Assembly (NCBI GenBank): GCA_036937835.1
Contig: CM072878.1
Span: 20,176,001-20,240,000 of the forward strand
Reading direction: 5' to 3'
Source of the DNA: Pampus argenteus
Taxonomy: Eukaryota > Chordata > Actinopteri > Scombriformes > Stromateidae
DNA length: 64,000 bases
A program made the position numbers and the translations under genes. Shown here piece by piece: positions 37,260 through 50,207 of this stretch. The notes beneath the pieces are model-generated. The model searched no databases and was not told the DNA's origin. It saw only the letters and a list, made by a program, of their open reading frames with translations. The stretch's first letter is position 1. The number at the start of each line of letters is the position of its first letter.

Positions 37260-37720
37260 TACCATTCAAATTATGTAATGATAAATTATTAATTCAAACT
37301 TATTGTGTTTTAGTACAGATTATGAGAGAATAATTCAAAGTCATGATTCATAAAGTCAAAATTAATAAGAATTGAATCCAAATTGAGACCAAAAGTTAAT
37401 TATGACAAAATAATTCAGAATTAAAATCCCAATTCTAAAATTAATCTAAAGTAATGATATTTTGAGTCCAAACATGATGAATTATATTATAGATAAAAAT
37501 TTAAATTATTATATCAACATTATTATGTTTTGAGTCCAAATAGAAACAAAACATCAAATGTATAACTAAAAAAGGATAAATAATTATGAGATGACTCCAA
37601 ATTATTATATTTGTGTCCGATTTACGATGTTCTAAATCAAAATTTTGATATAATAAGTCAAAATTATGACATTTTCAGACAAAAACAAAAAATTATGACC
37701 AAAAATAGAGTAAATTTTGA
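37260..37720. repeat. decayed AT-rich tandem repeat ('aattatga/aagtca')
   Basis: Many imperfect recurrences of 'aattatga', 'aaagtcat' and 'gagtccaaa' at irregular spacing suggest an old, eroded minisatellite. Nothing coding. Confidence 0.55.
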
Positions 37721-38086
37721 GTGAGTTCAACTTATAACAGGTCAAATGTTTTTGTTTTTTGGGGGTTTTTATGTTTTGTGTCCAAATTAAAATTCCTATT
37801 TTCAAGGCGCAATATAAACAAAGCGGAGCTGATTAAATATGGATCTGATTCTGTTACTGCGTTGTCTATTTCTCACAAATGTTTTCAGAAACATGTTTTA
37901 GTGTAATATTTAGCTGTAATATAGGTTTCATGTCGCTACCTAATCAGTGCCAGCTGCCAGGACAGAGAGGGACTCACATGCACTAACGTGCACGCTCACA
38001 TGCACTAACATGCACATGAAGCCAGACCAGCCATCAAAACAAAGAACAGAGAGGTTCAGATTATATATTAATCTTCAGAGGTTCAG

Positions 38087-38089
<3 letters not shown>

Positions 38090-38147
<58 letters not shown>
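38090..38147. repeat. (AT)n microsatellite
   Basis: About 28 uninterrupted AT units. Confidence 0.95.
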
Positions 38148-38150
<3 letters not shown>

Positions 38151-38154
38151 CAGT

Positions 38155-38457
38155 AAGACTCTGCTGTTTCTGCACAGGGTTGGTCAAGATTTGATCTTCC
38201 TTTGAGAGAGAAGCTGACTCAGTGAGCTGACCTTGAGTCGTGGGTTTCAGTGCTGAGATTTCAGCTGGATGAGTCAAGCAGCAGCATTGGGGCCCTGGCC
38301 CCGTTTTACGAGGCATTTGTGCCCGTATAGGCCTGTATACACTGTGGCTAATCCTATAGGCTGCTTCTACAAAGATTTTATTGTCTCTGCCTTGGATACC
38401 AGCCCTTCCTGTAGGAACGCGTGGTTTTAAGGTTGGGTGGATAGAGGAAAAACGCAT
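38155..38457 (-). other. unrecognised open reading frame, about 100 codons
   Basis: On the minus strand an ATG at 38457 opens a frame without stops until it runs into the AT microsatellite. The peptide (starts MRFSSIHPTLKPRVPTGRAG, contains QCCCLTHPAEISALKPTTQG) has a mixed, non-repetitive composition unlike the repeat-derived frames around it. I do not recognise a family. It may be an exon, a retroelement scrap or chance. Confidence 0.25.
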
Positions 38458-41400
38458 GACTGTAAGATCATAAATGTGGATAAACTTAAAGTTCCCTTTC
38501 AGTGAGGTTAATCTCTGAAGACTGATGACTTATTTTAGATTGATGTAATTAAGATGATAGTTGTGTTTAAAAGATAATCAGCTCACAAAATCATTCAGTT
38601 ATTTGCAAATCTGTTTGCTTAATATTCTCAAACTCACTTGTCCAAACCAACAAGTCCTCTAAATGAAACTCTGTGGTTGGTCAGTGCTCTCAATGACGCA
38701 TACAACGTATTTATGATTAAATAAATAACAAGTTTAGTGTGCATGTAAGGGCTGAGCTCTCTGGGATTATTTTGCAACAGTCAAATGCTGGTTGCACATT
38801 AAAAACAACACGTGATTATGTAGTTTCATGTTTAAAACCAGCTGGCCACTGTAGAAATGTTGCATTTGTTGGGATCTATTGTCAGCGGTGGATGAATCCG
38901 CTAGGTGGTAGAGATTGATTGACTTTGCATTAGTTATTGTTCCTCCGACTGAGGAAATGACTCGTTCGTAGATGAATTCATTGTTGGTTTGTTGACCAGA
39001 ACAAACATGCAGCATGTCACTGAGTCTTTTTAGTCTTTTTAGCTGAACTGAAAGCTGTAAATGTTTTCTAAAAGTAGAAGTTTGAATCTGTGTGAGTCGT
39101 GAGCGCGGAGGAGAAACTGGGCATCAGGACAAAATCAATACCAAGTTTTTAAACTCAAGTTTCCCACATGATGCTGTTTTTAGCATTTCACCAACACTTT
39201 GACATGTTCACACCTGAGAGCTGCTCTCAGTTTATACGAACTGCTGCCGGCTCCAGATTAGTTTATGTCTGCTCTGTCTCATAATGTCTCATAAGGCTGC
39301 AGATTTATCGTCACTTCTTGAGTTTCTGTTGCGTTATTTTGCTGAAGTGAAAGCCATCGAACCTCTGGCATATTTATTTGACCTTGATTTATTAGTCTGG
39401 ATGAAGAAAGCGAAACTCTCCTGCTGTCGCAGAGGATCAGTCTGTATGCAGGTGAAAAGAGATCAGCTACCTAAACGTCTTTACAGCCTCTAGTCGTGTA
39501 ACTCAAACTTCACAACTTGTAGATTTATCAACTTATATTTTCCACTTGTGGTGGTGGTGACGTAGAAGTCATGTGACCACGGTGTAGTTCGGTTATAGCC
39601 TGTAGTTAGCTTTTTACTTACACTGATTGCATTTACACTTCAAAAGTCATGAAGATTATCTTGCTGAACAAAATGTGTAAGTTTTATAATGAATAATCTG
39701 AAACCCTGTTGGCTTTTTAACTGCAGCCCTATTTTCACTGGTCCTGTCTTTTTTTTATTGGGATCACGGTCTTCAATAAATTTTGTATTAACATTTCACT
39801 ATAACTGTAAATTATTATTGTAAACATAATATTAATATTAAAGTCAATCTTTGTACCTTAATGGTGATCAGCTTAAATATTAAAAAGGGAGCAAGAAAAA
39901 CAACCCAACAGGTTGTGAAGTCAGTCGCCTGCAGTATTGTTTATGAATGATGAAGAGACAGAGAGGAAGGAAGGGATGGAGAAAAGACAGATGAGGAGGA
40001 AGAAGAGATTTACATAAATGAATAAAGATGACTGACAGATGTCTTGAACATGTTGCTGCTCTCTGTGTTGTTTTTATTCACCCTGAGGACAGAAAACATG
40101 TGATAGTTCACAGTTGATCGTTCCTCAGTGACATCTTTCATTTTATATCCGACTGTCCTCCGTTGTCTCTCGCTGTCAGTATCTGCGGTCCAAACATTTT
40201 GATTCAAGACACTTTTTTATTCATTTTAGCCCCGATCTCACAAACAAAAAGATGCAACAGTTTCATTTAGACAAAAACTACAAAAACTGAAGTGATGTAG
40301 ATTTCATCATTGTTTAGGGTCTTATGTCTTATTACACGGCTACTTACTAAAGTAATCAATAATTTGACACAAAATATTGATTAAAAAATGATTAATTAAT
40401 TGATTAAAAGTATTATGTAGCAATAGGCGACTAAGAGAGGCACTCATCACATGTGGCGTCATGTCCCACACGTCTTTCTGTGGACTGGTTTGATTGGACG
40501 TGGTCTGTTGTTCATAGCAACCGTCTACTATTCAGAAATAACACACCTAGGATGCTGTTTTATTTCATTAATTTATTTTGTTATTGATAAATATTTGTGT
40601 ATGATTTTTTAAAACTTCTGTATTGTGTTAGTGCTGACGTGTTTGTTATTTGATGTCTGTCTGAGGTGTGTGTGCTGCTTTTTATCAATTATTTTATTAT
40701 TTATCAACATTCTATGAGATGAATGAATATTTTTCGTCATATTTTTCATTGATGAATCTGGGATTTTCTGGGAATGTTGGTGTCATTAATCCACCTCTCA
40801 GCAAAGTAACTGAAACACTGAAGTGTGTCTTCACCTTTCACCTTATCAATGAAGACTAATCAGTTAATCAACGGATCAATCGATCAGTCTGAGTGAGGCT
40901 GCGGCTCAACATCAGATTATCCTCGACTCTGGTTCTTGCTGTGAGAAAAGTGTCTTAATTTCACAAGTGATGAAAACATGAAAACACTATAAATTTACTG
41001 CACACACACACACACACTCACTCTCTCTCTCTCTCTCTCTCTTTTGCCCTTCAACCTCAGGCTGAAGGTGAAACGCTCCATCAGCTGCAGTGCCAAAGAT
41101 GACCTGCATGGGGCGGTAGAGACTCCTGTGAGATGATGTTGGAAATAAGGGAAGAAGGAAGAAGGTCTGCGAGACAGAAAAAGACAAGAAACTTGAACCT
41201 GTTGAACAATAAAATAATAAACCTTTATTTTTAATATTTGTTAATTTGTAAATTTATATTCTGTACATCACTTGAATATTATTATATATTTATTTATTTG
41301 TATGTATTTTTATATAAAAAAGTGACAAATAATTAGTTTCTTTTATTACTATACATTTGAATTTATTTTTAAATATTTTACTTAATTAGAGTATGTTGTA

Positions 41401-41561
41401 TATGTAACGTGTTCTTTTTTTATAAATAATCTGTATTTATTATCATGACAGTTTAAACCTAGAAGACTGAAAAAAGTGGGAGGAAGAAAAGAAGGAAAGA
41501 TAGAAGAGGAAGAAAGGCACACGTAGATTTATGTTGTCGATGTGTTTTCTCTAGACACAGC
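38458..41561. other. intergenic, nothing recognised
   Basis: AT-rich DNA with short ORFs that look like noise and a (CA)n(CT)n tract near 41000-41043. Confidence 0.6.
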
Positions 41562-41562
41562 A

Positions 41563-41590
41563 GTGTGTGTGTGTGTGTGTGTGTGCGTGC

Positions 41591-41641
<51 letters not shown>

Positions 41642-41665
41642 TGTGTGTGTGTGTGTGTGTGTGTG
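41563..41665 (+). repeat. (GT)n with GCGT interruptions
   Basis: A GT dinucleotide tract broken by two blocks of GCGT units. Confidence 0.95.
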
Positions 41666-42067
41666 CCACCTCAGGTCACGTATGTGGACGTCTGCTTGCT
41701 ATAATGTTGAAGCTACTCTTTCTGTACTTGCATAACTACTACTTACTTAACATAATGAACTCCGAAGACAAAGTAAAAGAGTAAAAATGAAGATTATTTT
41801 ATTTTTATTTATTCTTGAAATAGCGGTTTTAGTTCACTTACCACTGAAACCACCACTCAAAATGTGACTTCTTTTTTGCAATATTGTTTGTTTTATAGTA
41901 TTAAGACTTTAAGAATATATATAAATATTATTTTGATAATATTAAATCTTTTTCTTGAAACATTACAACTTTTAGGGGCCACACATGTGACTTTACTTGC
42001 TAATTATCACAAAGTATGGAATCCCATTCATTCATTTCATATATTATAATTTAATGTCTTTTTAATG

Positions 42068-42414
42068 TTTTTTTAAGGCCCCATGAAATAAAAGGTATAT
42101 TTTTCCAGTTATAACCCAGTGTTCATTCATGTCTTATATGTTCCCTCTTCCTGCACTCAGAGGTTCACCGTAGCTGAGGTTCGATTTGTTCATCTGTCCC
42201 TCATCGTCTAGATCTAACAGGTTTGTGTGAAGCTAACAGTCCTCTGTCTCTCTCTGCAGCACCATATCGCACTAAACTCTAAACCACGCCCTCTATTTAG
42301 TGATCCAATCAGATGTGAAGGAAATATGCCTCAAATATGCTGTTTCACTGGGAAATATGTCACAGTACAGAAGCTAAAGATGCTCTAACTTCTGTTTCAT
42401 GGGGCCTTAAAAAA
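42068..42414. mobile_element. short MITE with 20-bp terminal inverted repeats
   Basis: 'ttttttaaggccccatgaaa' near 42069-42088 and its exact complement at 42395-42414 bound a 347-bp AT-rich non-coding element. No transposase and no clear target-site duplication outside the T/A runs. Confidence 0.75.
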
Positions 42415-43046
42415 TGTCCCTCAGTCACACTGAATGATTTCAATATGTGATTCATGCCTGTGTGTTAAAGCGTCTATGATATATGTTTCTGTTCTGCTTC
42501 ATTCTCAGCTTTCATAGTGTCATTTTCAGGGAAAAAGCTGTAAAAACCCACCTGTACACTACCTGCTCAGCAGCAACCAGCTACAGACACAGTTACTGTA
42601 GACCAGCAGGTGAACATAGTGCAGCATTTAGATGTTTCCCTCAGGAGTTGGCAGAGAGCAGAAACAGAGCTGACAGACATTTGCTCTTACAAAATGGTCA
42701 CCAGCACAGAGACGTGTGATAATAATTCTGACTGTTAAATGTGATGTGATGCATTATTGATGGAACAGGATCCTGGAGCATCCCTCCTCCGTCTGTTCAC
42801 AACACAGAAAGGTGATTTAAATGTTGCTGAACAGGATGTTTTTCCCTCTCAAGCCAAAAAGATTTTAATAATGCTTTTAGAAAATAAAAAAGAGGCCTGA
42901 GAGGAGGAGAGAGACGTGGGGTTTCCAGGAGATTCCCCCCGGGCGTCCAGCCAACCTGCAGTTCATCTCAACCATTAAAACTCCATTTTAAAACCTCAAG
43001 GCTGCCTTTAATAGCAGCCGGCCTCATATATCACTGCTGCCTCACA

Positions 43047-43077
<31 letters not shown>

Positions 43078-43779
43078 CAAACCTTGTCTGTCTCAATTCT
43101 TCCTAAATGCAGTATATAAAGTGTATTTATAACAGTTAAAAAGTTAAGCTCTGTGGTGATTTACTGGCTCTAATATGAAATACAAAGTTAAAATGAAAGT
43201 TGAACCGACATCAGGTCAAAACGCCAACGCCTACAGTATCAAACTTAAAAACTGGTAAATTCAATAAATAAAAATAAATAAAAAATCCGGACATGTTTTA
43301 TTAATTTGCCCAATGCTTATGTTGATATGAGGGCTAAGGATAACCACTGCACACAACATCTGTTCAGATTGACTTTTTTAACAATCTCTGAACCAACAGT
43401 CAATATTTCAGGGCTTCCAGAGGAGCAAGTGGATAGAAAAGTCTCTCTGTAAATATGTATATTATATAATATGTATAATATAATATAATATCTCTATAAA
43501 CAGAGATACGCATATGAATGCAGGTACATACATACAAAAGATAATAAAAAGCTAAATCGTCATCTTTATAATGTAAAATAATCAATTACAACATAGTAAT
43601 TATTATACATTAATTCATATATATTACACACGTGACTATATATGAATTAATTAAAAAGAATAGAAAGTGTGCTGGAATACTTCAGGCTTGAATGCTGCGT
43701 TATTCCTGCTCTGGTTGGACTACTAACACCACACACAATAGCCTCCATTCAAGTTTATACTGCTTAAATGATGAATGTG
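42415..43779. other. intergenic, nothing coding recognised
   Basis: Includes a (CA)n tract at about 43042-43077 and AT-rich sequence up to the GT-rich array. Confidence 0.55.
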
Positions 43780-43785
43780 CAGATT

Positions 43786-46700
43786 GGCTGGTTCTTTGGT
43801 TCTTTGGTCCGTTGGTTCTTGGGTTTGTTGGTTTGTTGGTTCTTTGGTTCTTTGGTTTGTTGGTTTGTTGGTTCTTTGGTTTGTTGGTTCTTTGGTTCTT
43901 TGGTTTGTTGGTTTGTTGGTTCTTTGGTCTGTTGGTTCTTTGGTTCTTTGGTCCGTTGGTTCTTTGGTTCTTTGGTCCGTTGGTTCTTTGGTTTGTTGGT
44001 TTGTTGGTTTGTTGGTTTGTTGGTTTGTTGGTTCTTTGGTTTGTTGGTTCTTTGGTTCTTTTGTTCTTTGGTTTGTTGGTTTGTTGGTTTGTTGGTTCTT
44101 TGGTTCTTTGCTTCTTTGGTTTGTTGGTTTGTTGGTTCTTTGGTTTGTTGGTTCTTTGGTTCTTTGGTTTGTTGGTTTGTTGGTTTGTTGGTTCTTTGGT
44201 CTGTTGGTTCTTTGGTTTGTTGGTTCTTTGGTTTGTTGGTTCTTTGGTCCGTTGGTTCTTTGGTTTGTTGGTTTGTTTGTTTGTTGGTTCTTTGGTTCTT
44301 TGGTTTGTTGGTTCTTTGGTTCTTTGGTTCTTTGGTTCTTTGGTTCTTCGGTTCGTTGGTTCGTTGGTTCGTTGGTTCGTTGGTTCGTTGGTTATTTGAT
44401 TATTTGGTTCTTTGGTACTTTGGTTTGTTGGTTCTTTGGTTCTTTGGTTCGTTGGTTCGTTGGTTCTTTGGTCCGTTGGTTCTTTGGTCCGTTGGTTCTT
44501 TGGTTCTTTGGTTTGTTGGTTCGTTGGTCCGTTGGTTCTTTGGTTTGTTGGTTTGTTTGTTTGTTGGTTCTTTGGTTCGTTGGTTCGTTGGTTCTTTGGT
44601 TCTTTGGTTTGTTGGTTTGTTTGTTTGTTGGTTCTTTGGTTCGTTGGTTCGTTGGTTCTTTGGTTCTTTGGTTTGTTGGTTCTTTGGTTTGTTGGTTCTT
44701 TGGTTTGTTGGTTCTTTGGTTCTTTGGTTTGTTGGTTCGTTGGTTCTTTGGTTCTTTGGTTCTTTGGTTCTTTGGTTCTTTGGTTCTTTGGTTTGTTGGT
44801 TTGTTGGTTCTTTGGTTCGTTGGTTCATTGGTTCTTTGGTTCTTTGGTTTGTTGGTTCTTTGGTTCGTTGGTTCGTTGGTTCTTTGGTCCGTTGGTTCTT
44901 TGGTCCGTTGGTTCTTTGGTTCTTTGGTTTGTTGGTTCGTTGGTCCGTTGGTTCTTTGGTTTGTTGGTTTGTTTGTTTGTTGGTTCTTTGGTTCTTTGGT
45001 TCGTTGGTTCTTTGGTTTGTTGGTTCTTTGGTTTGTTGGTTCTTTGGTTTGTTGGTTCTTTGGTTTGTTGGTTCTTTGGTTCTTTGGTTTGTTGGTTCGT
45101 TGGTTCTTTGGTTCTTTGGTTCTTTGGTTTGTTGGTTTGTTGGTTCTTTGGTTCGTTGGTTCATTGGTTCTTTGGTTCTTTGGTTTGTTGGTTCTTTGGT
45201 TCTTTGGTTCTTTGGTTTGTTGGTTCTTTGGTTTGTTGGTTCTTTGGTTCGTTGGTTCATTGGTTCTTTGGTTCTTTGGTTCGTTGGTTCGTTGGTTCTT
45301 TGGTTCTTTGGTTTGTTGGTTCTTTGGTTCGTTGGTTCATTGGTTCTTTGGTTCTTTGGTTCTTTGGTTTGTTGGTTCTTTGGTTCTTTGGTTTGTTGGT
45401 TCTTTGGGTCGTTAGTTCTTTGGTTCTTTGGTTTGTTGGTTCGTTGGTTCTTTGGTTCTTTGGTTCTTTGGTTTGTTGGTTCTTTGGTTTGTTGGTTCTT
45501 TGGTTCGTTGGTTCATTGGTTCTTTGGTTTGTTGGTTCTTTGGTTCGTTGGTTCATTGGTTCTTTGGTTCTTTGGTTCTTTGGTTTGTTGGTTCTTTGGT
45601 TCGTTGGTTCATTGGTTCTTTGGTTCTTTGGTTTGTTGGTTCTTTGGTTCTTTGGTTTGTTGGTTCTTTGGTTCTTTGGGTCGTTGGGTCGTTGGGTCGT
45701 TGGTTCTTTGGTTCTTTGGTCTGTTGGTTCTTTGGTTTGTTGGTTCTTTGGTTTGTTGGTTCTTTGGTTCGTTGGTTCATTGGTTCTTTGGTTCTTTGGT
45801 TTGTTGGTTCTTTGGTTCGTTGGTTCATTGGTTCTTTGGTTCGTTGGTTCATTGGTTCTTTGGTTCTTTGGTTTGTTGGTTCTTTGGTTCGTTGGTTCAT
45901 TGGTTCTTTGGTTCTTTGGTTTGTTGGTTCTTGGGTTTGTTGGTTTGTTGGTTCTTTGGTTCTTTGGTTTGTTGGTTTGTTGGTTCTTTGGTTTGTTGGT
46001 TCTTTGGTTCTTTGGTTTGTTGGTTTGTTGGTTCTTTGGTCTGTTGGTTCTTTGGTTCTTTGGTCCGTTGGTTCTTTGGTTCTTTGGTCCGTTGGTTCTT
46101 TGGTTTGTTGGTTTGTTGGTTTGTTGGTTTGTTGGTTTGTTGGTTCTTTGGTTTGTTGGTTCTTTGGTTCTTTTGTTCTTTGGTTTGTTGGTTTGTTGGT
46201 TTGTTGGTTCTTTGGTTCTTTGCTTCTTTGGTTTGTTGGTTTGTTGGTTCTTTGGTTTGTTGGTTCTTTGGTTCTTTGGTTTGTTGGTTTGTTGGTTTGT
46301 TGGTTCTTTGGTCTGTTGGTTCTTTGGTTTGTTGGTTCTTTGGTTTGTTGGTTCTTTGGTCCGTTGGTTCTTTGGTTTGTTGGTTTGTTTGTTTGTTGGT
46401 TCTTTGGTTCTTTGGTTTGTTGGTTCTTTGGTTCTTTGGTTCTTTGGTTCTTTGGTTCTTCGGTTCGTTGGTTCGTTGGTTCGTTGGTTCGTTGGTTCGT
46501 TGGTTATTTGATTATTTGGTTCTTTGGTACTTTGGTTTGTTGGTTCTTTGGTTCTTTGGTTCGTTGGTTCGTTGGTTCTTTGGTCCGTTGGTTCTTTGGT
46601 CCGTTGGTTCTTTGGTTCTTTGGTTTGTTGGTTCGTTGGTCCGTTGGTTCTTTGGTTTGTTGGTTTGTTTGTTTGTTGGTTCTTTGGTTCGTTGGTTCGT

Positions 46701-48066
46701 TGGTTCTTTGGTTCTTTGGTTTGTTGGTTTGTTTGTTTGTTGGTTCTTTGGTTCGTTGGTTCGTTGGTTCTTTGGTTCTTTGGTTTGTTGGTTCTTTGGT
46801 TTGTTGGTTCTTTGGTTTGTTGGTTCTTTGGTTCTTTGGTTTGTTGGTTCGTTGGTTCTTTGGTTCTTTGGTTCTTTGGTTCTTTGGTTCTTTGGTTCTT
46901 TGGTTTGTTGGTTTGTTGGTTCTTTGGTTCGTTGGTTCATTGGTTCTTTGGTTCTTTGGTTTGTTGGTTCTTTGGTTCGTTGGTTCGTTGGTTCTTTGGT
47001 CCGTTGGTTCTTTGGTCCGTTGGTTCTTTGGTTCTTTGGTTTGTTGGTTCGTTGGTCCGTTGGTTCTTTGGTTTGTTGGTTTGTTTGTTTGTTGGTTCTT
47101 TGGTTCTTTGGTTCGTTGGTTCTTTGGTTTGTTGGTTCTTTGGTTTGTTGGTTCTTTGGTTTGTTGGTTCTTTGGTTTGTTGGTTCTTTGGTTCTTTGGT
47201 TTGTTGGTTCGTTGGTTCTTTGGTTCTTTGGTTCTTTGGTTTGTTGGTTTGTTGGTTCTTTGGTTCGTTGGTTCATTGGTTCTTTGGTTCTTTGGTTTGT
47301 TGGTTCTTTGGTTCTTTGGTTCTTTGGTTTGTTGGTTCTTTGGTTTGTTGGTTCTTTGGTTCGTTGGTTCATTGGTTCTTTGGTTCTTTGGTTCGTTGGT
47401 TCGTTGGTTCTTTGGTTCTTTGGTTTGTTGGTTCTTTGGTTCGTTGGTTCATTGGTTCTTTGGTTCTTTGGTTCTTTGGTTTGTTGGTTCTTTGGTTCTT
47501 TGGTTTGTTGGTTCTTTGGGTCGTTAGTTCTTTGGTTCTTTGGTTTGTTGGTTCGTTGGTTCTTTGGTTCTTTGGTTCTTTGGTTTGTTGGTTCTTTGGT
47601 TTGTTGGTTCTTTGGTTCGTTGGTTCATTGGTTCTTTGGTTTGTTGGTTCTTTGGTTCGTTGGTTCATTGGTTCTTTGGTTCTTTGGTTCTTTGGTTTGT
47701 TGGTTCTTTGGTTCGTTGGTTCATTGGTTCTTTGGTTCTTTGGTTTGTTGGTTCTTTGGTTCTTTGGTTTGTTGGTTCTTTGGTTCTTTGGGTCGTTGGG
47801 TCGTTGGGTCGTTGGTTCTTTGGTTCTTTGGTCTGTTGGTTCTTTGGTTTGTTGGTTCTTTGGTTTGTTGGTTCTTTGGTTCGTTGGTTCATTGGTTCTT
47901 TGGTTCTTTGGTTTGTTGGTTCTTTGGTTCGTTGGTTCATTGGTTCTTTGGTTCGTTGGTTCATTGGTTCTTTGGTTCTTTGGTTTGTTGGTTCTTTGGT
48001 TCGTTGGTTCATTGGTTCTTTGGTTCTTTGGTTTGTTGGTTCTTTGGTTCTTTGGTTCTTTGGGTT
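43786..48066 (+). repeat. 4.3 kb GT-rich array of 8-bp units with 2,112-bp duplication
   Basis: About 535 octamers of TTGGTTCT, TTGGTTTG, TTGGTTCG, TTGGTCCG, TTGGTTCA and TTGGTCTG. A segment from about 43810 to 45927 is repeated, to the extent I compared it, unit for unit at about 45922-48039. The offset of exactly 2,112 bp equals 264 octamers; paired landmarks are 44412/46524, 45257/47369 and 45553/47665. A smaller internal repeat has an offset of 416 bp (44465 and 44881). All three forward frames stay open because 8 and 3 are coprime and stop triplets are absent. Confidence 0.97.
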
Positions 48067-48075
48067 AGGGTTAGG
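48060..48075 (+). repeat. telomere-like TTAGGG pair at the array edge
   Basis: 'gggttagggttagg' joins the last octamer to unique sequence. Confidence 0.8.
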
Positions 48076-49320
48076 CTCCGTGTCCTTCTGTCAACTCTCC
48101 ATCTTTTCTCAGCATCTGCAGACAAACAAAACAAACAGTCGCTTTGGTTTAACTGTAAATAATGAATATTTAATGACTGATTGATGATGGCATCAAAACT
48201 CCAAAACCACACAAAATGATGTCAGAAGATTTTTTATTGCAAATATTTTTTATAAACTTACATGGTGCTCAACAGACAGCACAATATGAAAAAAATGGAA
48301 CAATAACCATACTAAATGTATACAAATGTAAACATATATGTAAATATATATATATACATGGGCTACTGTGTTTAGTGAACTCACTGTATAAAAATAGAAA
48401 GGCGGTTGACTGAAATACACTTTATGTTCTTCACAAATGAATTAATCAAATTACGTCCTCACTATTGTCACACTGCAGATCCAGTTCACCATGTTCTTGT
48501 TTGTGTGCATTAAGTGGTCATAAGAGCACAATGCGACTGCATTAAATGAGCTGGCACACATTCACAAAGAGAGCAGCGTCATGTTTCACAGAGCAGAGAG
48601 ACTTAATGAAAGCACGTGTTAAGAAGACATCTTAGTTTAACTTCACAGAAGAGCTGGTGAAGTTCAAGCATGTGTGCACGTGGACACAGAACACATCACG
48701 CAAACTAAATGAAAATTCATTACATTACAAACATAACTTTGAGGCTACATAAAAATAATGTTAGTGTATGAACTCACATTTAAAAAAATGTTTTATAAGT
48801 CTAGTTGTTCTGTGGTTTAGGTGCAACCTGCAGTATACGTACGATTTTATTTCAATAAATAAATGTGTTAAAATGAACAGACCAGTCTATATTGAATTTA
48901 ATTTTATGAAGCTACGTAACAGTCAGGTTTTTATTATAGCTACATTACAGACTGAATAACATCATTTACTGCATCATTAGTGTCACAGTACAGTCAGGTG
49001 TGTTGAGCAGAACAAACTTCTGACGACAAATGTTGTGATCGTATTTCTGGTAAGTGTATGATTTGTTAAAATTCACGCACTAAGTGTGCAAGAACATAGT
49101 GTATACCCTCAGTCCTCCACCGTCTAGAAAATTAAATTCAACATTCACCTGAATATGTGACCTCAGTTAGTAACTGCAGCAAATTCAAACATCTCTCGAT
49201 ATAAAACTGTCTAGTAAATGAATTCTTCTTTTTTAACACCACAATGTAAAAACACTCCAGCAGTGTTGTCAGCTAACGTTACTTTGAAGGAAAAGTCCTT
49301 GTTTTGCAGAAAGTCGTGTT
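48076..49320. other. intergenic, nothing coding recognised
   Basis: AT-rich. A TTTATT at about 48232 (AATAAA on the minus strand) is the only gene-like signal, and no minus-strand gene is seen upstream of it. Confidence 0.5.
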
Positions 49321-49427
49321 GTGACTGATATATTATTATATATGACATCATTATATTATTAATACTGAAGCATCAGTGTTAGAGCAGCATGTTACTGTTG
49401 TAGCTGCTGGAGGTGGAGCTAGTTTCA
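49321..49427 (-). mobile_element. MITE fragment (copy 5)
   Basis: 'gcatcagtgttagagcagca' to 'ctggaggtggagctagtttc' is the inverse of 10565-10645 and also matches 57165-57220 directly. Confidence 0.75.
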
Positions 49428-49519
49428 TATGGGTCTGTAAATAAATGATAAAGGTAAAATAAGACAGAAAAGGGAAATTAAGGTTTCATCATTCACCTGA
49501 AACCAAACACACCTCCCTG

Positions 49520-50207
49520 CTGCTGCAGAGAAGCACAGGAAGGGGGGGCAGGGAGGAGGGCAGGGAGGGGGGGAGGCAGCAGCAGGTAGAAGGATGGAGG
49601 GAGGGGGAGTTGGCGCCTGCGTACTGGCTCTCCATCCCCTCCGCATCGCCCCCATCCTCCCTCCTTCCTCTCTCTTTTCTGCAGCATCAGTACCACCCCC
49701 TCCTCCCTACCTCCCTCCCTCCCCCCTCTCTCTCTCTCGGTCAGTTTCCTGCCGGGCTGCTGCTGCTGCTTTGCGCGCTGCGGGGCCACACTGCGACCGC
49801 ACCGAGGAGGAAGAGGAGGAAGCCGCGGACTGAAAGGGGGGCCAGCCTGAGCCAGAGCGGCGGAGAGGCACGAAGTCTTTTTAAAAAAAACAGAAAAATC
49901 CAGAGGAGGAGGGTTTGAACGCACCGTCACCGGACGGATAAAAAATCCCTCAGAAGCAGCAGCAGCAGCAGAAGGCGGAGACGCGTCACACCGCGCTGTT
50001 CTCTTCCTGCCTCCATCTCTGTCTCTGTTCAGGAGAACTGAAGAAGAGGTTAAAAAACGAAGAGGAGGACAAATAGAAAAAAAACCTAGTTTGGATTCTC
50101 GGAGCGCAAAACGACGAACGACGCGGCTTTGGAAACCTCCCCCCCCTCCCCTCCCGGACCAGGGCCGATTCTCCGTTTTCTAGCAGCCAGCTCGGCGCGG
50201 CGACACT
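49520..50207 (+). promoter_or_regulatory. stx1b CpG island, promoter and 5' leader
   Basis: GC-rich sequence continuing to about 51400. Pyrimidine-rich runs at 49620-49740 precede a GC-rich leader with an (AGC)5 run near 49955. I find no ATG on the plus strand from about 49740 to the start codon at 50208, consistent with a clean leader. The start site is not defined by any TATA box that I see. Confidence 0.6.

Noticed and set aside
43768..48162. Open frame of 1,464 codons (Leu/Val/Trp/Phe/Gly/Ser) and its shifted relatives on both strands
   Set aside because: The 8-bp repeat lacks stop triplets and reads as the same peptide in all three frames; no start context or codon bias. A repeat artefact.
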